DNA from: Aspidapion aeneum
Taxonomy: Eukaryota > Arthropoda > Insecta > Coleoptera > Brentidae
DNA: 64,000 nucleotides
NCBI GenBank assembly: GCA_963576565.1
Contig: OY755039.1
Coordinates: 142,483,369-142,547,368, forward strand
Direction of reading: 5' to 3'
Under the pieces are notes generated by a model that worked only from the letters and a program-made list of their open reading frames with translations, did not search any database and was not told the DNA's origin. This document shows, piece after piece, positions 14,446-26,103 of this stretch. The translations under genes and the position numbers were made by a program. Within the stretch, counting starts at the first letter, position 1. Every line of letters begins with the position of its first letter.

Positions 14446-17400
14446 ATTTACAAAATACTGATGTTAAGGTTCATATAGCATGAAGTTTACTTGAAGTATG
14501 GTCATGGGTTAGGAGGATATCAGATCCGTCATGGATCCATTTTTTTTTGCGCAAGGTTAAATTAAACACTCTGTACTTACCAGGTACCTATTTACTTACC
14601 TATTGGTACATTTCGCAACAGCTTTGTCCCGTACTACCTATTTTTTGAATGGTCCCAAAACAGTGTGTAGATGAGAATCCTCATTCTCCCGGTGTAATTC
14701 GGAAAAAAAAACTGCTCGAAGGGTGTTACTCCACATTAGTTTAAAAATGTCGGACGACTCGCCATATTTAGACCGGACTTTTTATTATTTTTATTTATTC
14801 CGAAGGGTTGTGTCGATATAATGGCTTTGTAAGCTTTCGTTTCAGACATATTTACAAAAAACTGATGTTAAGGTTCATATAGCATGGAGTTTACTTGGAG
14901 TGTGATCATGGGTTAGGAAGATATCAGATCCGTCATGGATCCATTTATTTTTTTTTGCACAAAGTTAAAATTAAACACTCTGTACTTACCAGGTACCTAT
15001 TTACTTACCTATTGGTACATTTCGCAACAGCTTTGTCCCGTACTACCTATTTTTTGAATGGTCCCAAAACAGTGTGTAGATGAGAATCCTCATTCTCCCG
15101 GTGCAATTCGAAAAAAAAAACTGCTCGAAGGGTGTTAGTCCACATTAGTTTAAAAATGTCGGACGACTCGCCATATTTAGACCAGACTTTTTATTATTTT
15201 TATTTATTCCGAAGGGTTGTGTCGATATAATGGCTTTGTAAGCTTTCGTTTCAGACATATTTACAAAAAACTGATGTTAAGGTTCATATAGCATGGAGTT
15301 TACTTGAAGTGTGGTCATGGGTTAGGAGGATATCAGATCCGTCATGGATCCATTTATTTTTTTTTTGCGCAAGGTTAAAATTAAACACTCTGTACTCACC
15401 AGGTACCTATTTACTTACCTATTGGTACATTTCGCAACAGCTTTGTCCCGTACTACCTATTTTTTGAATGGTCCCAAAACAGTGTGTAGATGAGAATCCT
15501 CATTCTCCCGGTGCAATTCGAAAAAAAACTTCTCGAAGGGTGTTACTCCACATTAGTTTAAAAATGTCGGACGACTCGCCATATTTAGACCGGACTTTTT
15601 ATTAGTTTTATTTATTCCGAAGAGTTGTGTCGATATAATGGCATTGTAAGCTTTCGTTTCAGACATATTTACAAAAAACTGATATTAAGGTTCATATAGC
15701 ATGGAGTTTACTAGGAGTGTGGTCATGAGTTAGGAAGATATCAGATCCGTCATGGATCCATTTATTTTTTTTTGCGCAAGGTTAAAATTAAACACTCTGT
15801 ACTTACCAGGTACCTATTTACTTACCTATTGGTACATTTCGCAACAGCTTTGTCCCGTACTACCTATTTTTGGAATGGTCACAAAACAGTGTGTAGATGA
15901 GAATCCTCATTCTCCCGGTGTAATTCGAAAAAAAAACTGATCGAAGGGTGTTACTCCACATTAGTTTAAAAATGTCGGACGACTCGCCATACTAAGACCG
16001 GACTTTTTATTATTTTTATTTATTCCGAAGGGTTGTGTCGATATAATGGCTTTGTAAGCTTTCGTTTCAGACATATTTACAAAAAACTGATGTTAAGGTT
16101 CATATAGCATGGAGTTTACTTGGAGTGTGGTCATGGGTTAGGAGGATATCAGATCCGTCATGGATCCATTTATTTTTTTTTTGCGCAAGGTTAAAATTAA
16201 ACACTCTGTACTTACCAGGTACCTATTTACTTACCTATTGGTACATTTCGCAACAACTTTGTCCCGTACTACCTATTTTTTGAATGGTCCCAAAACAGTG
16301 TGTAGATGAGAATCCTCATTCTCCCGGTGCAATTCGAAAAAAAAACTGCTCGAAGGGTGTTACTCCACATTATATTAAAAATGTCGGACGACTCGCCATA
16401 TTTAGACCGGACTTTTTATTATTTTTATTTATTCCGAAGGGTTGTGTCGATATAATGGCTTTGTAAGCTTTTGTTTCAGACATATTTACAAAAAACTGAT
16501 GTTAAGGTTCATATAGCATGGAGTTTACTTGAAGTGTGGTCATGGGTTAGGAGGATATCAGATCCGTCATGGATCCATTTATTTTTTTTTGCGCAAGGTT
16601 AAAATTAAACACTCTGAACTCACCAGGTACCTATTTACTTACTTATTGGTACATTTCGCAACAGCTTTGTCCCGTACTACCTATTTTTTGAATGGTCCCA
16701 AAACAGTGTGTAGATGAGAATCCTCATTCTCCCGGTGCAATTCGAAAAAAAAACTGCTCGAAGGGTGTTACTCCACATTATATTAAAAATGTCGGACGAC
16801 TCGCCATATTTAGACCGGACTTTTTATTATTTTTATTTATTCCGAAGGGTTGTGTCGATATAATAGCTTTGTAAGCTTTCGTTTCAGACATATTTACAAA
16901 AAACTGATGTTAAGGTTCATATAGCATGGAGTTTACTTGAAGTGTGGTCATGGGTTAGGAGGATATCAGATCCGTCATGGATCCATTTATTTTTTTTTGC
17001 GCAAGGTTAAAATTAAACACTCTGAACTCACCAGGTACCTATTTACTTACTTATTGGTACATTTCGCAACAGCTTTGTCCCGTACTACCTATTTTTTGAA
17101 TGGTCCCAAAACAGTGTGTAGATGAGAATCCTCATTCTCCCGGTGCAATTCGAAAAAAAAACTGCTCGAAGGGTGTTACTCCACATTATATTAAAAATGT
17201 CGGACGACTCGCCATATTTAGACCGGACTTTTTATTATTTTTATTTATTCCGAAGGGTTGTGTCGATATAATAGCTTTGTAAGCTTTCGTTTCAGACATA
17301 TTTACAAAAAACTGATGTTAAGGTTCATATAGCATGGAGTTTACTTGAAGTGTGGTCATGGGTTAGGAGGATATCAGATCCGTCATGGATCCATTTATTT

Positions 17401-17556
17401 TTTTTTGCGCAAGGTTAAAATTAAACACTATGTACTTACCAGGTACCTATTTACTTACCTATTGGTACATTTCGCAACAGCTTTGTCCCGTACTACCTAT
17501 TTTTTGAATGGTCCCAAAACAGTGTGTAGATGAGAATCCTCATTCTCCAATTCGAA
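14446..17556 (+). repeat. 408-bp satellite array, about 7.7 units
   Basis: The phrase GTTAAGGTTCATATAGCATG recurs at about 14463, 14867, 15276, 15684, 16092, 16501, 16909 and 17317, a period of 404-409 bp. Other landmarks are TCAGATCCGTCATGGATCCA, CTTACCAGGTACCTATTTAC and ATGTCGGACGACTCGCCATA. The units at 16501, 16909 and 17317 are almost identical, pointing to recent amplification. Small frames in each unit are not genes. The array is interrupted by a MITE at 17565 and resumes at 19195. Confidence 0.95.
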
Positions 17557-17564
17557 AAAAAAAC

Positions 17565-19186
17565 ACGAGTCGTTAAATACCGAGATGAATTCCATCAAAG
17601 GAGCATGCGCCAAAATTAACCTCAAAATGTCTAATTTAAATTATTGGCGCGAATACCGGGATTGGCGCGAGATCGAAGAGCTTAACGTATAATAAAAAAT
17701 TCAAGGTATAAAATAATGGTCAATTCTAATTTTTAGGTATGATTTTATGTAGGTACCGGGTGGTTTTTTATAACCGGAGCACTCAGCAACTTTATCATTG
17801 AAAATAAAGGGCTATAATAAATTGTAGATTTTTTTTGGTTAATTATGATGATGATGAACTTTAAAAGCCAACATAATTTTTTTCTATCCGTCACCATGTA
17901 CAGGGTGTCCCAAATTCGATGTTTTTGGGGAGTTTCGGGTATTTCTAGAGGAACTAAAAAAACCTCATCAACGTTTGCGACACTCAAATTTCAAAAGAAC
18001 CTTAAAGGTGAAAATCGCATTTTGATATAGCAAGCCGTTTTTAAACTACGGGGTGTTTTTAAAAAGTCTGCATTTTGGGAAGGGGTCTATAACTTGTTTA
18101 TTTATTAATATTTTTATTTCTGTGAAAACATTCTTTAGACACTTTTTTAAGAGGAATTCAACTGTTAAATTAAATTTCATTTGTCACGTTTAGTTTTTGA
18201 GATATCACATAAAATTAATTTTTCTTTATGGGATTAGTGGGATTTCTTTATATTTTTGTTTTTTTTATTTTTACCACATATTTTAGTTTGCTTAATATTA
18301 AAAAATAATAAAGAGGTGATTAAAAAATAAAAATAAAGAAAACAATAAAAAAAATTAAAAATTAAAATATTGAGTGTGATACATCATTTTAAAGGAAATT
18401 TTAGAGAGAGTTTTAGAGTTATTCTTTAAGAAAAATAACAACTTTATGCAATATTTTAAAAACCAAAAGAGATAAATAAAAACCGTTGACATCTGTCAAT
18501 TCTTCAAGAAAAGATCTATAAGAAAGCTATTTACACAAAAGCAAAATGCAGACAAAAACACTCCGTAGCTTAAAAACGGCTTGCTATATCTAAATGTAGT
18601 TTTCACCTTTAGGCTTCTCTTAAAATTTGAGCGTCGCAAAGGGGGCTCAGTTTTTTTCTTTCTCCCCTAGAAATACCCGACACCACAAAAAAACAACGAA
18701 TTTGGGACACCCTGTACAGGGTGTGACAATAAAGTCGATTTTTTGAGAGGGAACACCCTGTATATTTTTGCATTTTAAGATTCGTCTTTTCTTTTTGATT
18801 TCAAACATATACAATATGTGTGAGGTATATGCAGTATTTCTTCTATATGCATTTCACGTTTATTTTGTTTTGCCATGGGAGTATTGACAAATTTAAATGC
18901 GCTAAATCTTTTAAAAAATGTTTATCGTATCATAGACATACAGTAGAACCCCGATGACAGTGTTCATTCAAATTAAATTGGGCAATAAATAATTTGTCAC
19001 ACAACTTGCACGTCACCGGCATTTTCACAGAAAAAAACGACGAATTTTCATCAAAAAGAACTGGGAATTATTAAAGTTTTGCTGTATAAAACCATACTGA
19101 AATATCTCTCAGTTGATTGGTTGGCAGAAGTGACAGATCAACGCTTGCGCACGGCTTGGAATTCATCTCGGTATTTAACGACTCGT
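17565..19186. mobile_element. 1.6-kb hAT-type MITE, copy 1, inserted in the 408-bp satellite
   Basis: TIRs of about 30 bp start ACGAGTCGTTAAATACCGAG on both ends. The 8-bp flanks AAAAAAAC (17557-17564 and 19187-19194) are identical, and removing the element restores the satellite sequence (CGAA, A-run, CTGCTCG). The 8-bp duplication favours hAT. The interior carries a TA-flanked foldback (17901-18714) and no transposase. Confidence 0.9.
17901..18714. mobile_element. CAGGGTGTCCC foldback nested inside the hAT-type MITE (copy 1)
   Basis: Ends CAGGGTGTCCCAAATTCG and its reverse complement are each bordered by TA. Inverted arms of about 185 bp surround an AT-rich centre. TA borders suggest a Tc1/mariner-type MITE. 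It is present in the same place in all three host MITEs, so it entered before they dispersed. A 44-bp palindromic remnant with the same ends follows at 18717-18760. Confidence 0.75.
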
Positions 19187-19194
19187 AAAAAAAC

Positions 19195-20146
19195 TGCTCG
19201 AAGGGTGTTAGTCCACATTAGTTTAAAAATGTCGGACGACTCGCCATATTTAGACCGGACTTTTTATTATTTTTATTTATTCCGAAGGGTTGTGTCGATA
19301 TAATGGCATTGTAAGCTTTCGTTTCAGATATATTTACAAAATACTGATGTTAAGGCACGGATCACCTAACAAAGGTGATCCGTGGTTAAGGTTCATATAG
19401 CATGGAGTTTACTTGAAGTGTGGTCATGGGTTAGGAAGATATCAGATCCGTCATAGATCCATTTTTTTTTGCGCAAAGTTAAAATTAAACACTCTGTACT
19501 CACCAGGTACCTATTTACTTACCTATTGGTACATTTCGCAACAGCTTTGTCCCGTACTACCTATTTTGTGAATGGTCCCAAAACAGTGTGTAGATGAGAA
19601 TCCTCATTCTCCCGGTGCAATTCGAAAAAAAACTGCTCGAAGGGTGTTACTCCACATTAGTTTAAAAATGTCGGACGACTCGCCATATTTAGACCGGACT
19701 TTTTATTATTTTTATTTATTCCGAAGGGTTGTGTCGATATAATGGCATTGTAAGCTTTCGTTTCAGACATATTTACAAAAAACTGATGTTAAGGTTCATA
19801 TAGGTTGGAGTGTACTTGAAGTGTGGTCATGGGTTAGGAAGATATCAGATCCGTCATGGATCCATTTATTTTTTTTTGCGCAAGGTTAAAATTAAACACT
19901 CTGTACTTACCAGGTACCTATTTACTTACCTATTGGTACATTTCGCAACAGCTTTGTCCCGTACTACCTATTTTTTGAATGGTCCTAAAACAGTGTGTAG
20001 TTGAGAATCCTCATTCACCCGGTGCAATTCGAAAAAAAACTTCTCGAAGGGCGTTACTCCACATTAGTTTAAAAATGTCGGACGACTCGCCATACTAAGA
20101 CCGGACTTTTTATTATTTTTATTTATTCCTAAGGGTTGTGTCGATC
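19195..20146 (+). repeat. 408-bp satellite array, continuation (about 2.3 units)
   Basis: Resumes exactly where the array was cut at 17556 and carries two further starts at about 19385 and 19790. The last unit ends abruptly after GGGTTGTGTCGAT near 20146. Confidence 0.93.
19349..19391. mobile_element. 29-bp perfect hairpin insertion with 7-bp target duplication
   Basis: Other satellite units read CTGATGTTAAGGTTCATAT here. In this unit GTTAAGG occurs twice (19349-19355 and 19385-19391), flanking CACGGATCACCT, a 5-base loop AACAA, and AGGTGATCCGTG. The stem is 12 bp and perfect. Confidence 0.9.
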
Positions 20147-20540
20147 TAACAACAAAAAAAGATGACCCATATCGCAAGGTATTTATGAACAATTTATATA
20201 AATATTAAAAACCATTGCATTTACGGGAAAAATTAGTTAAACCTTCATCCAAAATGTTTTTTTAAACCTAGGATTATAGGACTTAGCACTTAGCACCCTT
20301 TAGTAAATACTAGTGTTAAGGTCTTAGTAAATACGGGTGTTAATGTTTCGTGCATCATTTAAATCATACCCTGTATTTTAAATCCCGCCAAATCTTAAAA
20401 AAAGAAAGATATTCGTTGCACCCGGTCTAACAGGTGCCAATAGGTAGATATTTTGAAAACCACTTGCAGTGTGGTTCCGTTTCGGATATTTTTGCGGTTG
20501 AATCGAAGCCCTACAGAGACGTGATTTCCTTCAGCAGCTG
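20147..20540. other. AT-rich spacer, no gene recognised
   Basis: Only short internal echoes are seen, such as AGTAAATACTAGTGTTAAGG followed by AGTAAATACGGGTGTTAATG (about 20302-20345). Confidence 0.4.
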
Positions 20541-20970
20541 ATACTCTCGTGGTACTTCCTTTGCGGAACCACCCTGACGCACCACCGACCGGTTTCTTGT
20601 TTCACTTTTTCGCGGTTTTTTTAGTGATTTTAACACATTAAAAAAGGCTACAAGATGTGCAATACATTTTACAAATGAACCGAACCGATCCAAACCGAAA
20701 AAATACCTATTTGTTTAAATTTCTATTTTCTTTTTGAAATCACTATAACGCACCACCGGTTTTTGTTTCATTTTTCGCGGGTTTTTAGTGCTTTTAACCA
20801 ATTAAAAATGGCTACAAAATGTGCAACACATTTCTCGTGTATAAAAAATACTGAATTATAAAAAAAATAGTACTTTCTTTACGGAACCACCATGACTTAC
20901 CACCGGTATTTTTGATGATTTTATTTAATTAAAAATGACCACAAAGCACACGCAATATGTGTTAGCCCGC
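20541..20970. repeat. Degenerate tandem repeat around ACCACCGG/TTTCGCGG
   Basis: Three diverged units share CGCACCACCG, a TTTTTCGCGG-like phrase, TTTTAACNNATTAAAAA and GGCTACAANATGTGCAA. A partial unit recurs near 21400-21460. No coding function is visible. Confidence 0.55.
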
Positions 20971-22200
20971 GGTTAGAAAAAAACGATAACTGCAATGGAC
21001 TGTAAATATTTTAATTAATGAAAGCGCGAACAAACATAAATATATTGATATGAAATTACGAAATAATCAAACGTCCATAGGTTAATTGTTGGTGCCACAC
21101 AACGGCAATCAGAAACAAAGCACTCACCAGTTTGCAGCCAATTTCTCCACTTCCAAGGGGCCCCTTTCCGGATCTAATGATGTCACCACGTAGCTGAAGG
21201 GCTAAAGTTTCTAGTTCTCTGCTTCAGTACACCAAAATCGAGCAATTTCAAGTGTAGAAATTTGAAATAGTTGGAGAACGAAATTAACACGCCATTTCTC
21301 GAGGCGATTGACAAAGGATCTCCCTGATTCTTGGTGCGCATGTCCAATGCGCGAAAAATGCACTTTGTCCTTCATCCAATTGTGTGTTTTTAAAAATTTT
21401 AAAAACAACCGCGAAATTTAGCGGGCGCTAACAATATGTGCAATACAGTTTATATGGTATAAAAAACAACGGATTTTTTTAAAATTCTATGTCAATTTAT
21501 ACAAGGTGAAATTTAAATGCTGTACCAAACTATAAGGGTAAACAAAAATTTCATGTAACTTTTGGTGAAAATATAAAACAATAATAATTACAAAAAATGG
21601 TAATATCAGCACCACATTTAATTTTTTTTAAATTATTTGTTGAAAAAAAAAGGTTTTTTGATAATAAATTTGAGTTTTTTATTTTTATTTTCAAATAATT
21701 TTAACACTAACTAATTTTCTTTATTGAAGTGCATAATTCTATAATAGGGACCTTTTGCATGTCCCATTTTTCTTTTATCTTCTATTTGAGGCATGCGCAG
21801 TTACTAGGTTTGAACCTTATCCTGTACTAAAGGATAGTGTTTGATCTTCCCACTAAGCACAAAATCGTAAAAAACGTTAAATAAATGTTGAAAAAAAAAT
21901 ATTTTTTTTCTAGCACAAATTTGTGTTAAAATTAAGATAACTATTGACATTAAAAAACATGTAGAAAATCCTAACGAAAATTTCATGTAAAATTTGCATT
22001 ACCAAAAATATAGTTCTTAATAACGTTAAGAAACCAATATTTAAAAAACCATAATTTTATTAACATATAAAAGAATACCATTAATATATGGTTATTTTTA
22101 TAATGTTTTTCCTAGATCTCATTTCTAACGTTGAATTTAAGATATATGAAGCTAATAAATGTTTTGTTTTTTAAACATTTAAAAAAATGATACTATGGAG
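20971..22200. other. Spacer with a less AT-rich segment (21090-21400), no gene established
   Basis: The segment 21090-21400 has more balanced composition and, on the minus strand, ends in a possible donor CTGGTGAGTGC near 21133-21123. The frame there is short and matches nothing I recognise, so it could be a UTR exon or repeat. The rest is AT-rich. Confidence 0.3.
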
Positions 22201-23320
22201 GGTTCGAACGAACCGCTGCCGCATAGTTCCACTACCAGAACGGGCCATCACCATTTTTAGTTGCGTTTCGCTGCGAGTTCATACGAGTCGGTACCAGATA
22301 CGCTTTGTGCAATTTTCATTAAAATATTTACCTTTTGTAGAAACAAACATGGTAAATTAAAAGCACAGTTATTAATAATGATAGTGAATACATATTTGGA
22401 TAGGAATATACACCAGTTGTGTGGAAAAGATGGTATAGTTAAAGAACAACAAATTTGTATGCAGTGATTTAAATGAAGCATCACAAAATTAGGTAAGAAA
22501 AGTAAACAAAAGTAAAAAAATTGTTTTGTATGGAATATCGCATACCTAACGTTATAGGTAATCAGACAGAGAATGCGAAAATTCACCGCGGACGATTAGC
22601 CGCCGTACCTTAAGCCGCGTCTTTATTTGAAGCAGATTTCGCAAGCCTCGCAGTGGGACCAAACGAATGCATCGTTTGCATTAATGCTAAAGTGATTACG
22701 CGCCTTGAAATTGTTTGCCTTGTATTCACTTGAGCATGAATTGTTTGGCCTCGTAGCCATGCACTTACTACAAAATTATTGTTTACATAGAATTTTAAGT
22801 TTTATTTTCAGAAGCTACGGATCCGAATTTCCTTTACTGAGTGTCGAATTCACGAAAACCTGAACAGATTGTTACTGCCCTGCGTTTCCAAAATAGAAGA
22901 ATTTTATTTATGTTAGTTTATCGTTAGAGATATTTGAAAAAAAATATATTTTTTCATTGTTAAAAAAACATTTATTTTTCAATGTTAGCAAAACATTTCT
23001 TTTCCACTGTTAAAAATCAATATTTTTTTAACGTTCGAAAAACACTTTAAAAAAACGTTATAAAAACATAAGATTATTTTTCTAACGTCAGAAAACTGGT
23101 TATTAAGCTTCTTTTTCACTATGAATATGACGTTAGAACTAACATCCAACCTAACGCTATGTTTTTAAATTAAACATTATTTTGACATTATTAAAATATT
23201 TTTATGTTTAGTGGGTTACTTGTGTTTCAATAATGCAGGTTAGTAGTTCCTTTATTTAGAGAAAGTGTTGCCGCGCATATAACGTTATGTCAAAATGTAA
23301 CGTAAATTTAAAATATTTTT
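22201..23320. other. Spacer, no gene recognised
   Basis: A frame at 22261-22467 and the opposite frame at 22257-22586 overlap and have no recognisable domain. The phrase CGCGGACGATTAGCCGCCG (about 22588-22606) resembles CGCGGCCGATTCGCCG near 59454, so a short dispersed repeat terminus is likely. Confidence 0.35.
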
Positions 23321-23328
23321 GATACCAG

Positions 23329-23588
23329 CATGGGCGCACCCAGGGGGGGGCGGGTCCCGGGCCCCCCCCAAGCCTTAGATTTTTTAATATATTTTCGACA
23401 TATTTGATGATAAAACATGAAAAATATCTTCAAATTTGACATCAGGAGGCTTCGCCCCCCCCCCAAGCCCAAGCAGTGGCGTAGTTGCGAAAAGACATGA
23501 TGACCTTTTTTTTTTGGTCGCAAGTTTTGTGAGGGCGCGCTTCGTAGCTGTCGGCCCCCCCCCAAGACACATTCCTGGGTGCGCCACT
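23329..23588. mobile_element. hAT-like MITE of the CAGTGGCGCACCC type, with nested end
   Basis: Left end CATGGGCGCACCCAGG and right end CCTGGGTGCGCCACTG are inverted repeats, each beside a G or C run. GATACCAG occurs at 23321-23328 and 23589-23596. An internal CAGTGGCGTAGTTGCG at about 23472 is the start of a related element, so this copy is composite. A solo right end of the same family lies at 43063-43102. Confidence 0.78.
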
Positions 23589-23748
23589 GATACCAGACAA
23601 TTATTTCAAGAGCTACCAATGCTTGGTAATCCGCAGATTTAATTTTATGCCAGTTATTGAAAATTATTTTTTATAAAAACTGATGGTTATGTGATGTTTG
23701 GCAACAGTGTTCACCAACTAACCAAAAGTCAATGTTCTGTGAAGTGCG

Positions 23749-24918
23749 TAAATACTCTACTAATATATGGGCACTTAAGCTCACACTAGGTACTATAATT
23801 ATAGTGTAGTGTAAGCTAATATAACTAAAAACTGTAATATATTTTATTCAACTCCAGACTCAAATACCTTTCGTTTGATACCACACAAGCCATGTTTCGA
23901 TCTAAACTATAATTTTGAAATCTACCCCCACCCTTTTTTTTAAACACAAATGTATTTTGTTTAACTCCAGACTCAATTACCTTTCGTTTGATACCACACA
24001 AGCCATATTTTCATTTAAACTCTAATTTTTGACATTTACCCCCACCCTTTTTTCAAAATAAACTAAAATGTATTTTGTTTAACTGCAGACTCAATTACCT
24101 TTCGTTTGATATCACACACGCCATATTTTCACATAAACTCCAATTTTTTTAATCTACCCCCACCCTTTTATTTGGCTTGCGTTCGGTGGATTTTGTTCAT
24201 TTTTAAATGGGACTATCTCGACCCGAAACCCAGCCTAGGTACCAAATTTCATTCAAATCGGGCAAGCGGTTCTTGAGTTATGCGCGTTGGTCGTTACAGA
24301 CAGACATACAGACAGATATACAGACAGACGGCGCGACAAAAAATTTTAAAAATCATCTGAAACGCAAAGATATATAAAAATTTTTGAAATCGGAGCAACT
24401 TTTTTTTTCGAGAAAAAATTAGGATCACCATAGCTTACACTACTATAGTAGTAGTTGACTTAAACTCAAATTTTTGAAATCTAACCCCACCCTTAAAAAA
24501 AACAAAAACTAAAATGTATTTTGTTTGACTGCAGACTTAATTACCTTTCGTTTGATATCACACACGCCATATTTTCACATAAACTCTAATTTTTGAAATC
24601 TACTCCCACCCTTTTATTTGGTTTCTGTTCGGTGGATTTTGTTCATTTTTAAATGGGACCATCTCGACCCAAGACACAGCCTAGGTACCAAATTTCATTA
24701 AAATCGGCCAAGCGGTTTTTGAGTTATGCGCGTTGGTCGTTACAGACAGACAGACAGACAGACAGACATACAGACAGACGGCGCAACAAAAAAGTTTCAA
24801 AATCATCTAAAACGCAAAGATATATAAAAATTTTTGAAATCGGAGCAACTTTTTTTTTCTCGAAAAAATTAGGATCACCATAGCTCACACTACTATAGTA
24901 TAGTATATGTGTGAGCTA
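23749..24918 (+). mobile_element. Composite of two DINE-1/mini-me-like elements (copy C)
   Basis: The first unit (23749 to about 24455) has the left block, hairpin (23776-23818), three direct repeats, core, an impure CAGACAGACATA microsatellite and the tail, but its terminal palindrome breaks off at TACTATAGTAGTAGT. It runs straight into a second unit that lacks its left end and has one direct repeat, core, a 40-bp microsatellite (about 24744-24780) and a complete terminal palindrome (24881-24918). This could be head-to-tail insertion or unequal exchange. Confidence 0.75.
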
Positions 24919-25304
24919 AAAGAAGTCAACAGTAAATACAGACCTATCCCTAAATTTTCCTGGCAGTTTTTCACTGATATTGCTCTTTCAGTTTTTCCCT
25001 AGTTCTTTTCGGAATATTTTAATTAACTTTACCTACTGAACACAGAACAGGCACAGATAAATAAAGGATAAAGGATAAAAATATGTGTCTGCAAAAGGTC
25101 AAAATTGGGCATCTAAATATCACGTGACATCTGTCATTTAACGTCGCATTTATAAAGGATAAAGCTAGCTAAAGGAAGCTAAAAAAAGAAAATGGTCACT
25201 TTTGAATCTGAAAATCAAGGAGGTTTGGTACAAAATGTAATAGGAAAATAATCTTTTGATCTTTCTTACTACCCATCATTTAAAAATTAGAGTAGAGGGC
25301 AATA
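24919..25304. other. Spacer, no gene recognised
   Basis: AT-rich sequence without recognisable features. Confidence 0.4.
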
Positions 25305-25558
25305 CTGCCGTCCTTAGTAAGACCCACCTATCTACATTTTCACTTATTTCGAGAAAAGCGAGTTTAAAGTTTAAATGCTTGCCAAGTGTTACATAGTAAT
25401 ATATTTTTTTTGTTGCTAAATGTTTATGGGTTCCTAGTAGCAATATCTAAGTAATAAAACAAAAAAAAGTTACAAATTATTACCTATTTAAAGCCATTTT
25501 CGGTCCTAACTCATTTTTGATTTTTTTGCAGATAGGTGGGTCTTACTTGGGACGGCAG
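25305..25558. mobile_element. MITE-like inverted-repeat element (CTGCCGTCC ends)
   Basis: The left end CTGCCGTCCTTAGTAAGACC and the right end, whose reverse complement starts CTGCCGTCCCAAGTAAGACC, are about 30 bp of near-perfect inverted repeat. No clear target duplication: AATA or ATA on both sides is ambiguous. Superfamily unassigned; no coding capacity. Confidence 0.7.
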
Positions 25559-25887
25559 AATAGCGATTCGCATAGATAGATCTACGGCATGCGACGCCAT
25601 TCGATCAAAGTTGGAAATTCAAACGAGCATTCAGTTGAGGCGCGTATTCATTTGAGAATTTGCATGCCTGGCTGCGATGCCGAACGCGTATACGTATGTG
25701 TACGTGCCTTGAAGACGTGGCCAACAGCAATCGATTGTGCGACGCATGGACTCGCGGTATGCGACACAATCCATTCAGAATATGAACTTTAAACGAACAT
25801 TCATTTGAATAACTTGTTTGTCTCAAGGCGCGTGTTTACGCGAAAGGATCGCAAAAAAGTTAGACGGATTTATTGAAAATGCAATAT

Positions 25888-26103
25888 TTGCTACTGCCTC
25901 AACAAGTACAAGAGCAATCATACAAACGTCATCAAGTGCAAAACCAGATCGATTTTCAAAACTAATAAAACGAGAAATGGTCCTTTTTGAGGATGGCGGG
26001 TGTCGAGGACAATATTTGCAGCTATGCTACGAGCATTTTACTGACTATACCACCTACCAGCGTCCAATCGGAGAGAGCTTTCTCAGTGGCCGGCGGTGTT
26101 TGT
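25888..26103 (+). pseudogene. hAT transposase C-terminal remnant, left part
   Basis: One frame reads SKLIKREMVLFEDGGCRGQY followed by LQLCYEHF; the next frame continues ILLTIPPTSVQSERAFSVAG. Joined by one frameshift near 26037-26040, these match the end of hAT transposases, where PPTSVxxERAFSxAG marks the C-terminal dimerisation (hATC) domain. The reading continues across the MITE into 27760-27837. Upstream of 25888 the match fades. This is a dead copy, damaged by the frameshift and by the insertion at 26104. Confidence 0.8.

Noticed and set aside
16284..17533. Repeated 60-62 codon frames in the 408-bp satellite
   Set aside because: They are overlapping frames of the repeat unit and lack any protein-like conservation.
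17745..18030. Frames in the 1.6-kb MITE (80 and 61 codons) as transposase
   Set aside because: They cross the foldback arms and have no transposase motif; identical frames in copy 2 merely reflect copy identity.
22195..22260. tRNA-like motif GGTTCGAAC with nearby TAGTGG
   Set aside because: The paired stems of a cloverleaf cannot be formed; the signal is explained by small palindromes (ACTATG/CATAGT and GGTTCG/CGAACC).
25589..25826. Overlapping frames on both strands near the hAT remnant
   Set aside because: Both strands are open in a less AT-rich patch; neither reading resembles hAT or another family.
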